Source: Lepturacanthus savala (lineage: Eukaryota; Chordata; Actinopteri; Scombriformes; Trichiuridae). From it: a DNA stretch of 64,000 nt. A program made the translations under genes and the position numbers. Each line of letters starts with the position of its first letter. The stretch's first letter is position 1. The DNA lies in NCBI GenBank assembly GCA_030544235.1, contig CM060471.1, positions 5,970,348 through 6,034,347 on the forward strand. Direction: 5' to 3'. Shown in pieces: positions 24,660-37,110 of this stretch. The notes under the pieces were generated by a model, which ran no database searches, was not told the origin of the DNA, and worked only from the letters and a program-made list of their open reading frames with translations.

Positions 24660-27600
24660 GGAGTAAAATCATGCTTCAAATTCATGAAATGTAAGTGAAG
24701 TCTAGTGAATCAGAATGTCTCTTTAAAAAAAAACCTGATTCAGCAAATGGGAACTTGATATACCACAGTATGCTATTTTAAAACAATAAAAGGACTGAGT
24801 TAAAAATTTCCAAAACTTGTGGATTCCTGTGTAGCACAATTTTCTTAAGACATTGAGATTCACAACCCTTCGATTTCACTTTTACTTCACTGTTTGCCAA
24901 CTGTGAAGCAGATGCCGGTTAGATAGACTGATACAGCATCAAATAGCTGAAAAAGAATTTGGATTGTGAGACTGGTATTTCTCTACTAATCATGGATGGT
25001 TGTTGTTTCACTCTTTTATACCAAAATAAATCCTAGCGTTCAGTTAGCTTGTAGAATTCTAATTCTTGTGAAGGTGGAAAACCATATGTTGACCAGCGAT
25101 TTACAACCTGTTGCCACCTATGACCACCGAGTGCACTAAATCCATTTTTTGTGGTATAAATATATATTTTTCCAGCTTTCCTATCATGCTTATCACCCCA
25201 GACACTCAGGTTGGGCACTGGAACTGTCCAGTAGATAAAGTATGAATATATGTGGATTCTTTTTTAGATATTTTTTTGATTTTTAGTGTTTGCATCCACT
25301 GAACTTCTCAGTGGATGCTCAAATCCAAATTGGTATTCTGTTTTCGCTGTATTGCAATTTCAACCTGATGTTAAGTTCACGTTTAAACATGTTTTTATGT
25401 CTGTCTTTATGTGAATGGTTTGTGATTTGTAACTTGTATTTTTTAGTCTGTGTAATTTCTTTCTTAGAGCTTCATTTACTCTTCATTTACAGCTGCTCTA
25501 CAAAGATAATATTATATATTATTAGTATGCTCTGCAAATAAATTCAACAGTAAACGTGAAGCATATCATAAAGAATTATTCTAATTTAAATCAACAAATT
25601 GAAAGTTAAGTTCAGTGCTTTGAAGTAGCCAAATAGCGATATCTAGTGGTACACAACTGTACAACACTCAACTTGTTGCATTAAATGTGGTTGTGTAGCA
25701 GTTTTGAAATTGGAAATAAAATGAATAAAAATAGATGAGTGAATTCATTATTTATTGTATATCTACATTGAACAATGGAATGAATTAATATTATATATCT
25801 TATTTTCAGTTTATTGCAATACTGCAGAAGTGTATGACTTTTTTTTTTAACCTTCTATATGTTACTTATGGCAGCATAGGGACATCTAAAATAAATGCAT
25901 CATATTTCAAAACGTTTGGAGAGAGCCATGAAAAACATTGAAAATAAATAAATAAAATATGGTTTAATAGATTTAAAAAGTTGTAAATAGCCTGAGTACT
26001 GAATATATCCAAATATTAAAATAATAAGTAAACACAGTTTGGGAGGAATATGTATGTTTAGGATATAAAATGTCAGATAATCAGATATTTAGTAACACCT
26101 GTGTTTCCCTATTGCCACTATTTTTTTTTCTGTAGTCTGTTTCTGTTGTTGCTGGTCTTTTATCCTGAAATTCTCTGAGTGATTATTAGGCTCCACAGCA
26201 GCTACTGAATGGACCTTGAGTTATGTGTTAATCCGCATTACTGTGGATGTGTAGCCACTAGAGGGAGACATATTACTTCTACTCTAGAGTTTGATCCAGG
26301 CTTTTTTGACCAAAATGTCTCCTCTACATGACCTCAGATTTCCATGTTAAGTCAAGTTAATAAAGTCAGGATAAGTCATGTAGCAGTGCTGACAGAACAT
26401 ATAATGCTTCATTCTTTATCAACAGAAATGTGCTGCTCCTCCAGAGATGTTTATGTCATTTTCCATATTTCCCAGCTGTTTCCACACATTACATATTCCA
26501 TTCTGCAGGAATGGATCCATGTGATTTATGGAGATAATTCTCACGGCTGTGTAGAACTGTAGCGGAGCGTTCAGTGGGCAGGTACTCTGTCTCCACGACA
26601 TAGGATAACAAATGCATTCTGATTCATTACCCAGAGTTCACTGCAGCAGATGTGTAACTCCACCGCTGTCTCTGTGGGGGTTTGGAAAACTCCAGTGACG
26701 AATCTAAACACAACATCTCATGAAGCCATCACTGATATGCTGGCATAGGCCATCTCATAGCCTTAGAACAATACAAACTCCTCTTCAGCCTGTCAGCTAA
26801 TGTTTGTCCACATTATCTAGTGCATAGTTCAGGCCCTGAAAGCAATTGTGCAAAAGCCCTGAGAAGGGGAGTGTATAATATGTGACAGGAGATTTTTTAT
26901 CACAATTTAAAATAACACCCATAGACTGATACCAACATTACTACCTCACAAACTTACTACTTCACACATTCATTCTTTCAAGAATGGATACACAGCATAG
27001 TGAGTGTCATCTAACTAGCCTAGCTAGCTAACAACACCATAGTTATCAAACATGAACGTAGTGGTTTATAAGGCTCATACCCGAGAAGGGGAGTGTATAA
27101 TATGTGACAGAAGCATGGGCACTAATTCAGGCTTTTCTCTGATCACATGCATCAAGATTTAAAAGATCTCTTGACATCAAAATATCCACTCCCTCTGGTG
27201 GTGGCCTCCAGTAACTACTACACACTGGTGTCATTATGAACATAAAAGAAAGCAGAGAAATAATCAACACTGCACTTTTGTAGCCAACACACTATAATAA
27301 CAAAACTGACTATAACATGGGAATATCAATTTTTGGTATTATTGAATCTTTCATTCTATTATAATTAAGATCATTACACCCCTTTATCTCTCTATGACTC
27401 TTAAAACAGCCCTGAAACAATCACAGCTCATTTCAGAAAATGGGGACGTTTTTTTTTTGGAGCAGGCAGGTCATAGCTTCGCAGACATTTTTTTTAAGGA
27501 AGGACGATAATAGTGGAAGCTCCTAGCAAAAAGCTACCAATTCCAGTGTTGCATTTTCAGCTTAGCAAATAAAAAAATGGAAGTCAAAAGACAGCAAAAA

Positions 27601-27860
27601 CAGGGCGTTTAAATCCTGGTTCAGCATTTGGGAGAGAACTGTGTCTTGAAAATGGACTTAGAGCTCGCCGTTTTATCTCCTGGTAAGTTGCTAACTTTAT
27701 TTTTATGTCATCTAAATATGTTTTATTAGTGTGTGTTTTGATATGTTGCTTAGGTAAAGTTAGCATGAAAATGGGTGATTTATGGCTTTACTGGTTGTTA
27801 TTAGTTTAGCATTGTGCTAATGTTTGTGACTTGCTAGCTTGCCCAGGCAGAATAGAATAG
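24660..27860. other. Gene-poor gap after pts
   Basis: No splice-flanked coding block recognised. AATAAA at 24785-24790 could serve pts as a distal poly(A) signal. A 28-bp direct repeat (gagaaggggagtgtataatatgtgacag split by position) lies at about 26860 and 27087. The rest is AT-rich sequence with short chance ORFs. Confidence 0.45.
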
Positions 27861-27864
27861 TAGT

Positions 27865-28500
27865 CATGGATGTATTATAGACCTGGATAGGGTATTGTCT
27901 CTCAGCAGCAAACCAATTTTTCCCATTAGCCACTTGTGGTACTGCAACAAAAAAATCCCATGTGACCCAAAAAGCATTTTTCCCATAGACTGCAGTAAAA
28001 GTAGTCCTAGTAGTAAAAGAGAAACCTGTTAAATGGTTGACAGGACACCCAACTATAACCCATATTTTGGAGTTCATGGAGTTTTTATCTATCAAAAACC
28101 TTCCTAACAGCCAGAAAAGCTCTACAAAATTCTCTATTCCCAGCGTGATGTCACAGCTGTGTGACGCACCGCGGTCGTGCTGTGTCTCAGGAGCGAGGAC
28201 AGATTATTTTAGTTAACTTATTTTTGTTCAGATGTTTTTAATGTGCTCAGCAAGTGAATTAAACAACTCAAATGTGAGTCTTGTTCCCAATTTTCAGGTT
28301 CTCATCGCCCCGGGGCATGATGGGAGGCCCCAGAGCATCATGGGAGGTCACTCTACTGCGCAGTCTCTATGGGTCACATAATGTGGAAATAAACCAGGAA
28401 GGCAGGAACTTTTTCAGCGTATGCACCAAGCAAGCAACTTCCATTGAAATGAATGGTGGCCATTTTTCAGTCTGGTATCCAACTTTATTATACATCCATG
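27865..28500 (-). mobile_element. TIR element, copy 2 (inverted relative to pts copy)
   Basis: 636 bp with ends 'catggatgtattata' and 'tattatacatccatg'. It is flanked by 'atagtagt' and 'atagtagc', a 7/8-match target duplication consistent with a hAT-type insertion. Its reverse complement is similar to the element at 17956-18434, including 'actgcgcagtctctatggg' and 'gttgacaggacaccc'. No transposase. Confidence 0.8.
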
Positions 28501-28654
28501 ATAGTAGCACGGAGCTATGGATGAGAAACAGGGAGGGAGGAATATGGAGGAAATATTGTTCCAAGGGTTCACAGGAAGTTAGAACTACTTAGGCTCTCTA
28601 TACACTAGTTGGTTTTCCTTCAAAGAGTTAGATGAAAAGAGTCATACCACTGTT

Positions 28655-28985
28655 ATCTGCCTTGTAGATATAAGGCTACAACAGTAGCCAGTTAGCAATT
28701 AGCTTAGCATAAAGACTGGAAAGCCCAGCCCTCTAGAGGCCTGCAGTACTCCTAAAAATGGTTTCAACTCCTGGGGGTCTTGGTTTAAACCGGAAGTTGT
28801 CCCACTCTGTTGTTTCACACAGCGAGGAGGGATCCTGGAGGAGCTGTGATCCAGGAAACAGGAGAGCACCAGCTGAACTGAAACGCCTCCTTATTGGAAA
28901 GCAGTTACAGCAGCTGGCACTTCTTACTGGTTTCATTTTCCAGCCTGGAGACAAAATCACTTTAATGCTTTTGTGAACAGACCAC
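28655..28985. repeat. Interspersed repeat fragment
   Basis: 'ttagcttagcataaagactg' is a phrase I associate with a common fish repeat. The adjacent GC-richer part (28760-28970) is open on both strands but has no recognisable product. Low certainty on borders. Confidence 0.4.
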
Positions 28986-29040
28986 AACATAAGTGAAATG
29001 TCATTGGGTTCATGTACACAGCCGATAACAAGGTAGCTAT

Positions 29041-29042
<2 letters not shown>

Positions 29043-29086
<44 letters not shown>
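29043..29086 (+). repeat. (TA)n microsatellite
   Basis: About 18-20 TA units with minor interruptions. Confidence 0.95.
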
Positions 29087-29088
<2 letters not shown>

Positions 29089-29089
29089 G

Positions 29090-31225
29090 ATATTTTTTAA
29101 CAGAGTTGTATTTTTTTGTCAAGACTCAGCTGCCAACTCAAACCTTTAATTAATCAAATTCCATAAACATGTGTCATGTGCAGGCAGACAACCTGACGGG
29201 AACAAGCCAGAGCAGGACATGCAGCTGGGAGGCTATGTCTAAACTCTGATTCCAGATCAAAATCTGACTTTCTGCTTCTTCATCTTCTCTCCAGGCTCCG
29301 GCTCTGGTTGACTGATCCGAGATCAGCAGCTGAAGCCTGTTACTATGTACAGCAGCATGTAGATACACATATTATAAAGCTCTATAATTACACTCATAGA
29401 AAGTTGGTGGATTATTATGCTTAACAGGTAAAAGCCAGTGATTATCCTGCTGCTTCATGGAAAAGCACTTTTCACTGCACCGTATAGTCTTGAAGTAACT
29501 TTCCTTTCATGTTGTGACAGGAGCTGCTCTGTTCTCTTCTGTTTTATGTATGGAGCTGATAGTGAAAGAGACGGGTCAGATAACATCTGCTAATTGTCCT
29601 CTAATTCAAACTCATGTTCAGAGGTCAACAGATGAGGGATCTTCTGTCTAAATATCATTTTTCTTGTTTCTACCATTAACTTGTTGTGAAGTTTCAGCCT
29701 GTGAGTTTATGGAAATTATAACTAACTTCTGAGAAGAAAGAGATTTTGTTGGTACTGTGGCATGTTGTTAAACCCATCAACGCCATACATATAATTTTCT
29801 GTCATGACAGTGAACTGTCGTAAAGTCATGCTGTGATTGTTCGAGATGATACCTTTGGTTAAATTTGATTGGAAGTGAATGATTGTGGGATATATGTTGT
29901 GTACCAAAACGTTAGGCCTATTTTCCACGTGGTTTGGTTTGTCACACTAACTGGCCTCTGTTTGTTGATCTTTGAATATTCGCTGTGACACGATATATTA
30001 TTACCAATTATTCAGGGTTACTCAGGGGATGTTAAAGGTCCCATATTGTACACATTTAATGGGTTTTATTTGAAGTTTTGATATATTTGTGGTTTTAAGA
30101 ACCAAAAATCGTTTCAGTATCGTTTTACATCTCTCTTAAGCTTCTTCCCTGCAGCTCTAGGAAGAACAGGTTGATTTATGTTTCTCTCTTTAATATTAAT
30201 CTCTGCTGATTGGCTGTTTTGAATAGCTATGAATGGAAGGTGGGTGAATGTATAGTTGTGACATCACAACATCCTAGAAGTCCTTTGAGAGTCAGACAAC
30301 ATGTTGTTGTATTTATACAACAACAGAGACATTATACCTTTCTATGATATGAGACTTTTAAATTGAACTCTATCCACTGTTAACATGTAAAGCTCTGCTT
30401 TGCCTTCATGTTTTTTGTTTTCTACCTTCTTCCCTTTTATTGTCATATATCTAGAACATGATATGTTGTTTTATTGCTCTCTCTGCATAATTATCACTGC
30501 CAGAACTCTACATGAATCAGGCGTTTACCTGATAAAATTGACCTTTTAAGAGTCAGCCTTGTTTATAATAAATCTAGTTTGTTGCACTTTCTGTGACATG
30601 ATGGAATAGTAAAATCTCTGATAATGAAAATAAATTTGACAACTATGTTCTGTACAAAGCTGATAGGGCAAGAGGCGCGGCTATGTATTTTTCTTCAAAT
30701 TTGTCTTCAGAATGTATTTGCAAGGTGTTTTTCTTTGCATAGTTGAGGTTATTGTTGCTTCTATTACATACTGGATGTTGCTTAAAGGCTTTTTTCCATC
30801 TACTGATTTGAACTGGTTCCTGATAAACCTGCCATCTGCAGCAATGTTTTTAGCATGAACATGTTTTGCAAATGATGATAATTTTAAATATTGTCATTTC
30901 AGTGTCTAACTGGATAATGGATGTGCATCAGATGAGTTTATTTACAGTGCATGGTATAGAGCAGTGATATCTTCTATATGATCTATCTGTGTGATTGCAC
31001 AGTATTTATTTTCACTTGTAAATGCTGATGAAGGCCAGATGACATAAGGTGATATAAACATATTGATAATAACAGCTTTAATTCAGGCTCCATTCGAAGC
31101 CCACAAGTCTGTTGGATGATGGATGACAACGTTGCTGCTAGTTAAAGATGAAGCTGATGACAGCAGAAATTAAGAAAGGTCAAGTATGTATTTGGTGACT
31201 AATATACATGTTTTACTATTTATTA
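29090..31225. other. Intergenic, no gene seen
   Basis: AT-rich sequence with no credible exons, RNA genes or clear repeat termini recognised. Confidence 0.4.
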
Positions 31226-31300
31226 AAGGGACAGTTGGTAAGATTTAGTGGTATCCAGCAGCATCTAGCAGAACAGATTTGGCAGGAATATAAAGTAATA
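31226..31300 (-). mobile_element. MITE-like element fragment, copy 3
   Basis: 'taaagggacagttggtaag' with 'cagcatctagcagaacagat' is the reversed right end of the family at 10985 and 38065. The opposite end was not recognised. Confidence 0.5.
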
Positions 31301-31444
31301 TCCATAAGTAAACCACAAAACCAGAACAAGGAGCTGAAAGATGCTAAAAAGATCCACAAAGAAGAGAGGAGGACTGAAGGGTTTGGTGTTGATTACTACA
31401 ATTACCATATCAACCCTAAACCTTATCTAGGCAACGCAAACTAA

Positions 31445-31800
31445 GTTTGTTTGTATAGCTCATTTCAACAACAAGGTAATTCAAATAACTTTACTTAAAA
31501 CATTTTAAAAAATGACAAATTAAAGATTAAAGAAATATAATAATATATATTAATATATATTATCAATTAACAATTGATTATAGAGGAAAATCAAAATTAC
31601 TTACAGTGCAGTAAAAATAATAATTCAAAAATGACATCAGCAAAAGACAGCAGAAAACAGAACAGTCTTCAGCTCTGACTTCAAAACAGACCTGCAGTTC
31701 TCTGGGAGTTATTTCAACATGTGGGGGACATAGAAACTGAACGCTGCTTCTCCATGTTTAGTTCTGACTAAGGGGTCTGGATGGTTCATAAGGGATCAGC
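31445..31800. repeat. Interspersed retroelement-like repeat, copy 1
   Basis: 'gtatagctcatttcaacaac' followed by 'aaggtaattcaaataacttt' and 'actgaacgctgcttctccat'. A similar segment lies at 55955-56105 ('aaggcaattcaaagtgctt'). Probably a fish SINE or LINE tail. Family not determined. Confidence 0.5.
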
Positions 31801-31989
31801 AGATCTGAGATATACTTAGACCCCAGAACTAGGGTAAAAAAAAAGCATGAAAGCGACTATTCGCATTATACAGGACCTTTAATATGAAAACATTGTGGCT
31901 TTAAATAGGCAGTGAGAGTATTTAGGAACATTGTAAAACCACAGGAAAGGTTCATAGATGTTACCGATTCTGAAACCTAAATATGACCT

Positions 31990-32460
31990 GCAGCAGCACG
32001 ACGCAGCCTGGCAGGACTCCATACTGTATATTCAGCTAAAATATAAATTGGCTTTGACGTACAATGTGTTTTTTCGCAAGCACAAGGTCAAATTCTTGAG
32101 CCTCGCACACATGCTGACATCCGCTGGATTTGGTGCTCTGTGAAACACAAGCCAGAGAGCGCCCGTCATCTGATCCCCTGTCAGATAATAAGCCTTTAAA
32201 GAACCAAAGTTTCCACCACTGATTAAAAACTTAAATGACTCTCCCTTTGTACCGCTTGAGATGACACAAGATAAATGACCCTCGCTGTCATTTTTTTTTC
32301 AGTGTTGCGAGGTAAACATGTTGATTCGTGCATGGTTTCCTCCTGCCTGCAGCCGGTGAATGCCGCAGGTATTTAGTGAGGAGATGACAAAATATCACTC
32401 CGAGATGAGCAGGCAGACAAGCAGGGAAATGAAAAGTGCTGTGGGCACGGTTAAGTATTT
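31990..32460. promoter_or_regulatory. Candidate conserved non-coding block
   Basis: A balanced-composition stretch (32060-32450) with no repeat signature and no credible coding frame, set in AT-rich DNA. It could be a distal regulatory element; this is inference with no comparison available. Confidence 0.15.
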
Positions 32461-32879
32461 AGAACAAATCATTATTTTTTAATTCTACATATAATTACAT
32501 TTCATAGGGTTTCATAAAATACTGCACCAACAGATTCTGTATGGCTGCACAACTTAGACACACATCTTCTACAAATAGTTTTACATTATAATGTGGAACT
32601 TTTATCTTAGTATATATGTTTAAAATGCTTGAAATGCTATTTTTGAGAAGAAAATATATTCTTTGTTTCCTCATAATTCATGAAAAGAACTTAAAAGAAC
32701 TATATATAATGTGAGTTTTGACACAGGTTTAGATACATTATCAGTGGCTGTCTGTGCCTTGGAATAGAACTGTAGCATAATGTTACTATATGTACAATGA
32801 CAATATAATATAATGATGTGACACAACCTAACACTGTGGTTAAGTTGGTTAAGGCATAAAAACACTTGGTTAGGATTAG

Positions 32880-33195
32880 GAAAGATCTTGGTTTAGGTTA
32901 AAATCTTTTCAAATGTGGTTGTTAAGACATTAGAGTAATTGTCTCAATATTAAGATAAAACTGCCTTGATATTACAGTAAAAAATGTCCTGAGAAATTGC
33001 TGTGTTCAAGTGTCAAGAAAAAAGTTGCTGACATAATGGTAGAAATGTGCTGACATTACAATAAAAATGTTCCAAATTTACAGGAAAATTGTCCAGTAAA
33101 AAAGTCTCAGCATTACAATAAAAATGTCCCAACTTTATGCTGAAAATGTCCAGTAAAAATCATCCTGACAATTTGGTAAAAATGTCAGGATGATT
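32880..33195 (+). repeat. Degenerate '-aaaaatgtcc-' array, copy 1
   Basis: After 'aaagatcttggtttaggtt' comes a loosely periodic series of phrases such as 'ctgacattacaataaaaatg' and 'aaaatgtccagtaaaaa'. The same lead-in and style recur at 53745-54080, so this is a dispersed degenerate satellite. Confidence 0.65.
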
Positions 33196-33757
33196 GGTGG
33201 CTGGTGGTTTTGAGCATATAATACATTTAAAAATGTTTTGAAATCTAACTGATGATGCTTGTATACTTTTACTTTGATTGATTTACTTGTAATCCAGTAT
33301 TTTTATCCTGTAGTATAATGTCTTTTACGTGAGAAAAACACACAACTTCTGTTACACCACAGAATTTTTTGTCTCCCCTGATGGGACATTTGAGAAATTT
33401 CCAGCCTCTAAACTTTCAACAGCCGTCAGTGATTTGCAGCATACTCATGTTTTTATTAATCGTGTTTGACATCTTGTGGTTGCAAATTAGCTGCTTAGGT
33501 GCTATTTTCTTGCACAGGAATGTACTTTCTCTACATGAGGTGTGTGTAACATGAGGTGAGGCTGCAGTCTGTCTCGCTGTGCTGCACCGCTGTCAGATGC
33601 TGCCTGTGTGTGAGTGTGTGTGTCTGTGGGTGAACACGAGTGTGTGCACGCTCGTGTGTGTGTGTGTGCAGGGGGACTGTTCGAGCCCGCTTGTGTTTTC
33701 TCTTTGCTCGTCACCTCCCTCCCTCCTCTCAGGGTCAGGTAGCAGGCGTAACACACT

Positions 33758-33784
33758 TTCACACACACACACACACACACACAC
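33758..33784 (+). repeat. (AC)n microsatellite
   Basis: About 12 AC units. The surrounding 33600-33850 is also rich in TG, CA and CT strings. Confidence 0.95.
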
Positions 33785-33940
33785 CCTCTCCCTCTCTCAC
33801 TATCTGTTCTGTCTCTCTCCCTCTCTTTCCATATCACACACATATACACTCCCACAGCCTCTAGAGAGCACACACATGCCTTACGTCCTCCCCAGAGTCC
33901 GCACGGTTGGATACGGCATGGACGGCTGTGAGCTGTGAGG

Positions 33941-34009
33941 ATGGAGAAGAGAGTGTGTGTGATCCAGACTGACTTCCACCAGTACAGACCCACCATCGCT
34001 CTGGTACAT
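33941..34009 (+). CDS. Weak candidate 5' coding exon (23 codons)
   Basis: An ATG at 33941 opens MEKRVCVIQTDFHQYRPTIA and three further codons, then meets a good donor (cat|GTAAGA) at 34010 in phase 0. The first recognised rod exon (43113) also starts in phase 0, so the two could join in frame. The frame stays open past the donor to 34246, and a polypyrimidine tract plus AG at 34072 would define a 63-bp intron, so other structures are possible. Local GC content is raised. The peptide matches no family I know. Confidence 0.25.
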
Positions 34010-34381
34010 GTAAGAACCCTCTTCCTCTCTGGTTTCTTTCTCTGCTTTTGCCTTTTATCTTTCATCCTTCAGTCCATGTGCTTCCAGTCTGTCACTGTGT
34101 TCTCCAGCGTGCTGTGTTACTGTAACAGACGCCAGGGCTCCGCCTCGCTGAAGGCCCACTCCTTAGAGAAAGAGGAGCCGCTCATACAACAGAGGGCGTC
34201 AGAGTGCACAGGGTCATGTGTGTGTCTGTGTGTGTGTGTGTGGTGACATGCAGGATCTGTTAAAGCTGTACATCTGAGATTTACTTTTCACTTTTCTGTT
34301 TCTGCATTAGTTCAATTCCTATACTTCCAGCCTGTAAATCAGTTTTATAGGGTTGCAAGTGTGTTATGGTACTCTGTCTTT

Positions 34382-34384
<3 letters not shown>

Positions 34385-34439
<55 letters not shown>
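34385..34439 (+). repeat. Compound (CT)n(AC)n microsatellite
   Basis: CT run at 34385-34420 followed by AC to 34438, with further CA-rich strings to about 34470. Confidence 0.97.
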
Positions 34440-35075
34440 TGGACATACAGACACACACACACATGCACGTACACACGATCTGCAAAAGAATGCAAACACA
34501 GACAAGCATCAGCCAGGCTGAAAACACTACAACAGTAAATTATGTCTGCTTGCAGACAGATTTGAGGTACAGCTGAGAGAAGGGTCACACACTGACCCAC
34601 ACTAATAAATATCTGCCCATATGGCCATGTCTATGTAAGCAAAAAAAAAAAAAAACTTTTGTCGTACTTTGACTTTTTAGAAATGTTTTCATTTTTCTTT
34701 TTCAATTAGCGTCAATGTCTTTTGTTTCCCCGGAGATTCTAGTGTGACATGAAAGTTCAGTCATTACCAATATGTAATAAAATATCAAGAACAAAAGAAA
34801 ATGTTTGTCACACAGCTTTCAGATGTATCTCACAGCCTTTATAAATCCCAGGACAGGAACCAAGATAACAATCTCAACTCATGTGCTGTATCGTCGCTCA
34901 CTATCATGTGGGATAATCTCTAATAAATAATCTCTAGGAGCAAGAAGGTTGATGGACCTTGAGTTAAGATTTTTTTTTATTTAGGGATGAGCAGATTGCA
35001 GATGTTCTTACAACCTGCAAAGAAAATCAAGAAGAACAGACTGTATATGAGGAGAATAGGAAATATGCACCCCTC

Positions 35076-36057
35076 GATATCTTATATCATTGAAAAGCCT
35101 GTTTGTTTCCCTCTCAAATTATTATTATTTGCAATTATGGGATGAGCAGCACAGCTGAGAAGTGTGTGAAGTTCCAACTGAAATGAGCCAGTTTATTCCC
35201 CTGCTGGTATTCACTGTATTGTTTTTAGTTGTTTGGGGGATTGAATGATTAAACCCTGTCAGTAACAAGGATCAAACAAGACATATGGGTGATTTTACAC
35301 TTTCAGTGAATCATCAATCATCCCCAGTAGCAGAAGAAAGTACATACGCAGCCACAACAGCCTGATACCTGGTTCCTCCTCATGCTGATCACATGTTATT
35401 GTGGGATGGCATTCCACTCCTCTGTGACTCATCTCAGGTCAGCCTAAACCTAGTTTAGGCTATGATGTTGCCCATTCAACAGTGTTCAACAGGGATGAGG
35501 CCATTCCAATCTCTTTACTCCCACATTCTGGAGATGCTCTGTGATGACCCTGGCTCTGTGATGACCCTGGCTCCGTGGGAGCATGTGTTGTCATCTTAAA
35601 GGATAGATAAAGATATAGGATCACCGCTGGCTGCAGAATTCTGTCTCTATCTTTCACCATTGAGATTTCTTTCAGCCTTTGTTTTTCCAGTGATGGAGAT
35701 GCTGCCTCCACCTCAAGCTGTTCTCCATCAATGCCACAATCAGCGTAGCATTCCCCACGTGGTTTTTTTACTTTGACCCTGCTGTCCGACTTCCACAGAC
35801 AGATCTGGACGTTACTTCACATGTTCAGGATTCATAGTCTCTCTCATCGCTGCAGGTGCCAATCTTCTAATCCCCAACAGTAAAAACAACAGTAGAATAA
35901 ACTCTTTCTCAATGGAAGGGGAATTTGACATTTTACTTTGGACCCCACCCACATCTCAGCTATGTTGCTCATCCCATAAATCCATGATTCTTATACAGTA
36001 GATGAGACAGTAGATGAGATGCTATTGTAAAGAGACTTCCCAGTGATATAAGATACA
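35076..36057. mobile_element. Foldback-type element, about 1 kb
   Basis: Long inverted arms: 'gatatcttatatcattgaaaa' with 'tatgggatgagcagcacag' on the left (35076-35160), and their reversed counterparts 'agctatgttgctcatccca' and 'cagtgatataagata' on the right (35954-36057). The arms are similar but diverged over roughly 100 bp. The interior has an 83-codon minus-strand open frame that I do not recognise. Possibly a Tc1-like or foldback relic. Confidence 0.7.
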
Positions 36058-36965
36058 ATGCTAATAAAAAAGGGACAATAGAGATATGATCAACACATTT
36101 TAGTTTAGCACTGAAAGTAAAGTGAGGAATCTTTCAAAATAATGCCTTGAATATTTTTTATTTATCATACTTATCATACAACTTCATACAACAGAAAAAT
36201 TAATCAAATCCACGTGTTCTTGTGAGCAGCTTTTCCTTTAAAAGTTTTCCTCATTACACCTGCTCACAGTTTGAGGATCTGTTGTCCTAGAGTTCTTCTT
36301 CTTCTGTGGATTTAGGCATCTCAGCTGCTTCCGTCCCTTCATATAATTCAGAATGATTTTGTGAAGTTGAGTTTATATAACATGTGTTGAAAGTTTATGT
36401 TGAAGCTAAAACTGTAGTCAGGCCCAATACTGCTGTGATATATAGGTGAACAGACCAGTCATCTGTAGCTTTGTATTTTCCTTTTGCTTTCTTCCTTACA
36501 GTTCATTGTAGATTCAGGCAGTTTTCTTATTAGAATAGATGACATTGGGCTGGATAGAACTGCACCGTGGGAGTTCAATTTATCCGTACACTGTAAGCAT
36601 AAACGTGGCAGGGTCTTGTTATGCAAGAAGGAAAGATTGAAATATTTAAGTACTAAATTAATTAAAAAAAAAACATAAAACAGAGAGAATCCTAATCTTT
36701 ATTCTTTGCACAATATGGGTTAATTTCAACTCTTTAGTTCTTTACAAATTACTTAAATGAAACAATCAGAGACAACCTGTGTCCGAATAACCAGTTTTAC
36801 CCTGGTTTATTTCCTGTATTTCATTAGAATAGTATCGAGAATAGTGTAGAGACAAAGCTCTGACTCTCTCTTTATCGCTCTTTCGACGATTTATGACATT
36901 GTGACATTAATTACCTGCTCCCACTGTACTCCACCATAGCTCTTTTAGTAGTCTAGTTTGATCTT

Positions 36966-37110
36966 GTGTTCTTGTCTCCCTCTCTGTTCACACCCATACA
37001 CACGTGCGGCACACATACATCTACACACACCCACACACACACACATACACACATATACACCCGCACACACACACACATACACACATATACACACACACAC
37101 AGACAGACAG
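36966..37110 (+). repeat. Imperfect CA-rich microsatellite
   Basis: Interrupted cacac/catac strings spanning about 110 bp. Confidence 0.9.

Noticed and set aside
33502..34065. 187-codon minus-strand ORF
   Set aside because: Mostly CA/TG and CT simple sequence, antisense to the candidate exon, with no domain or splice support.
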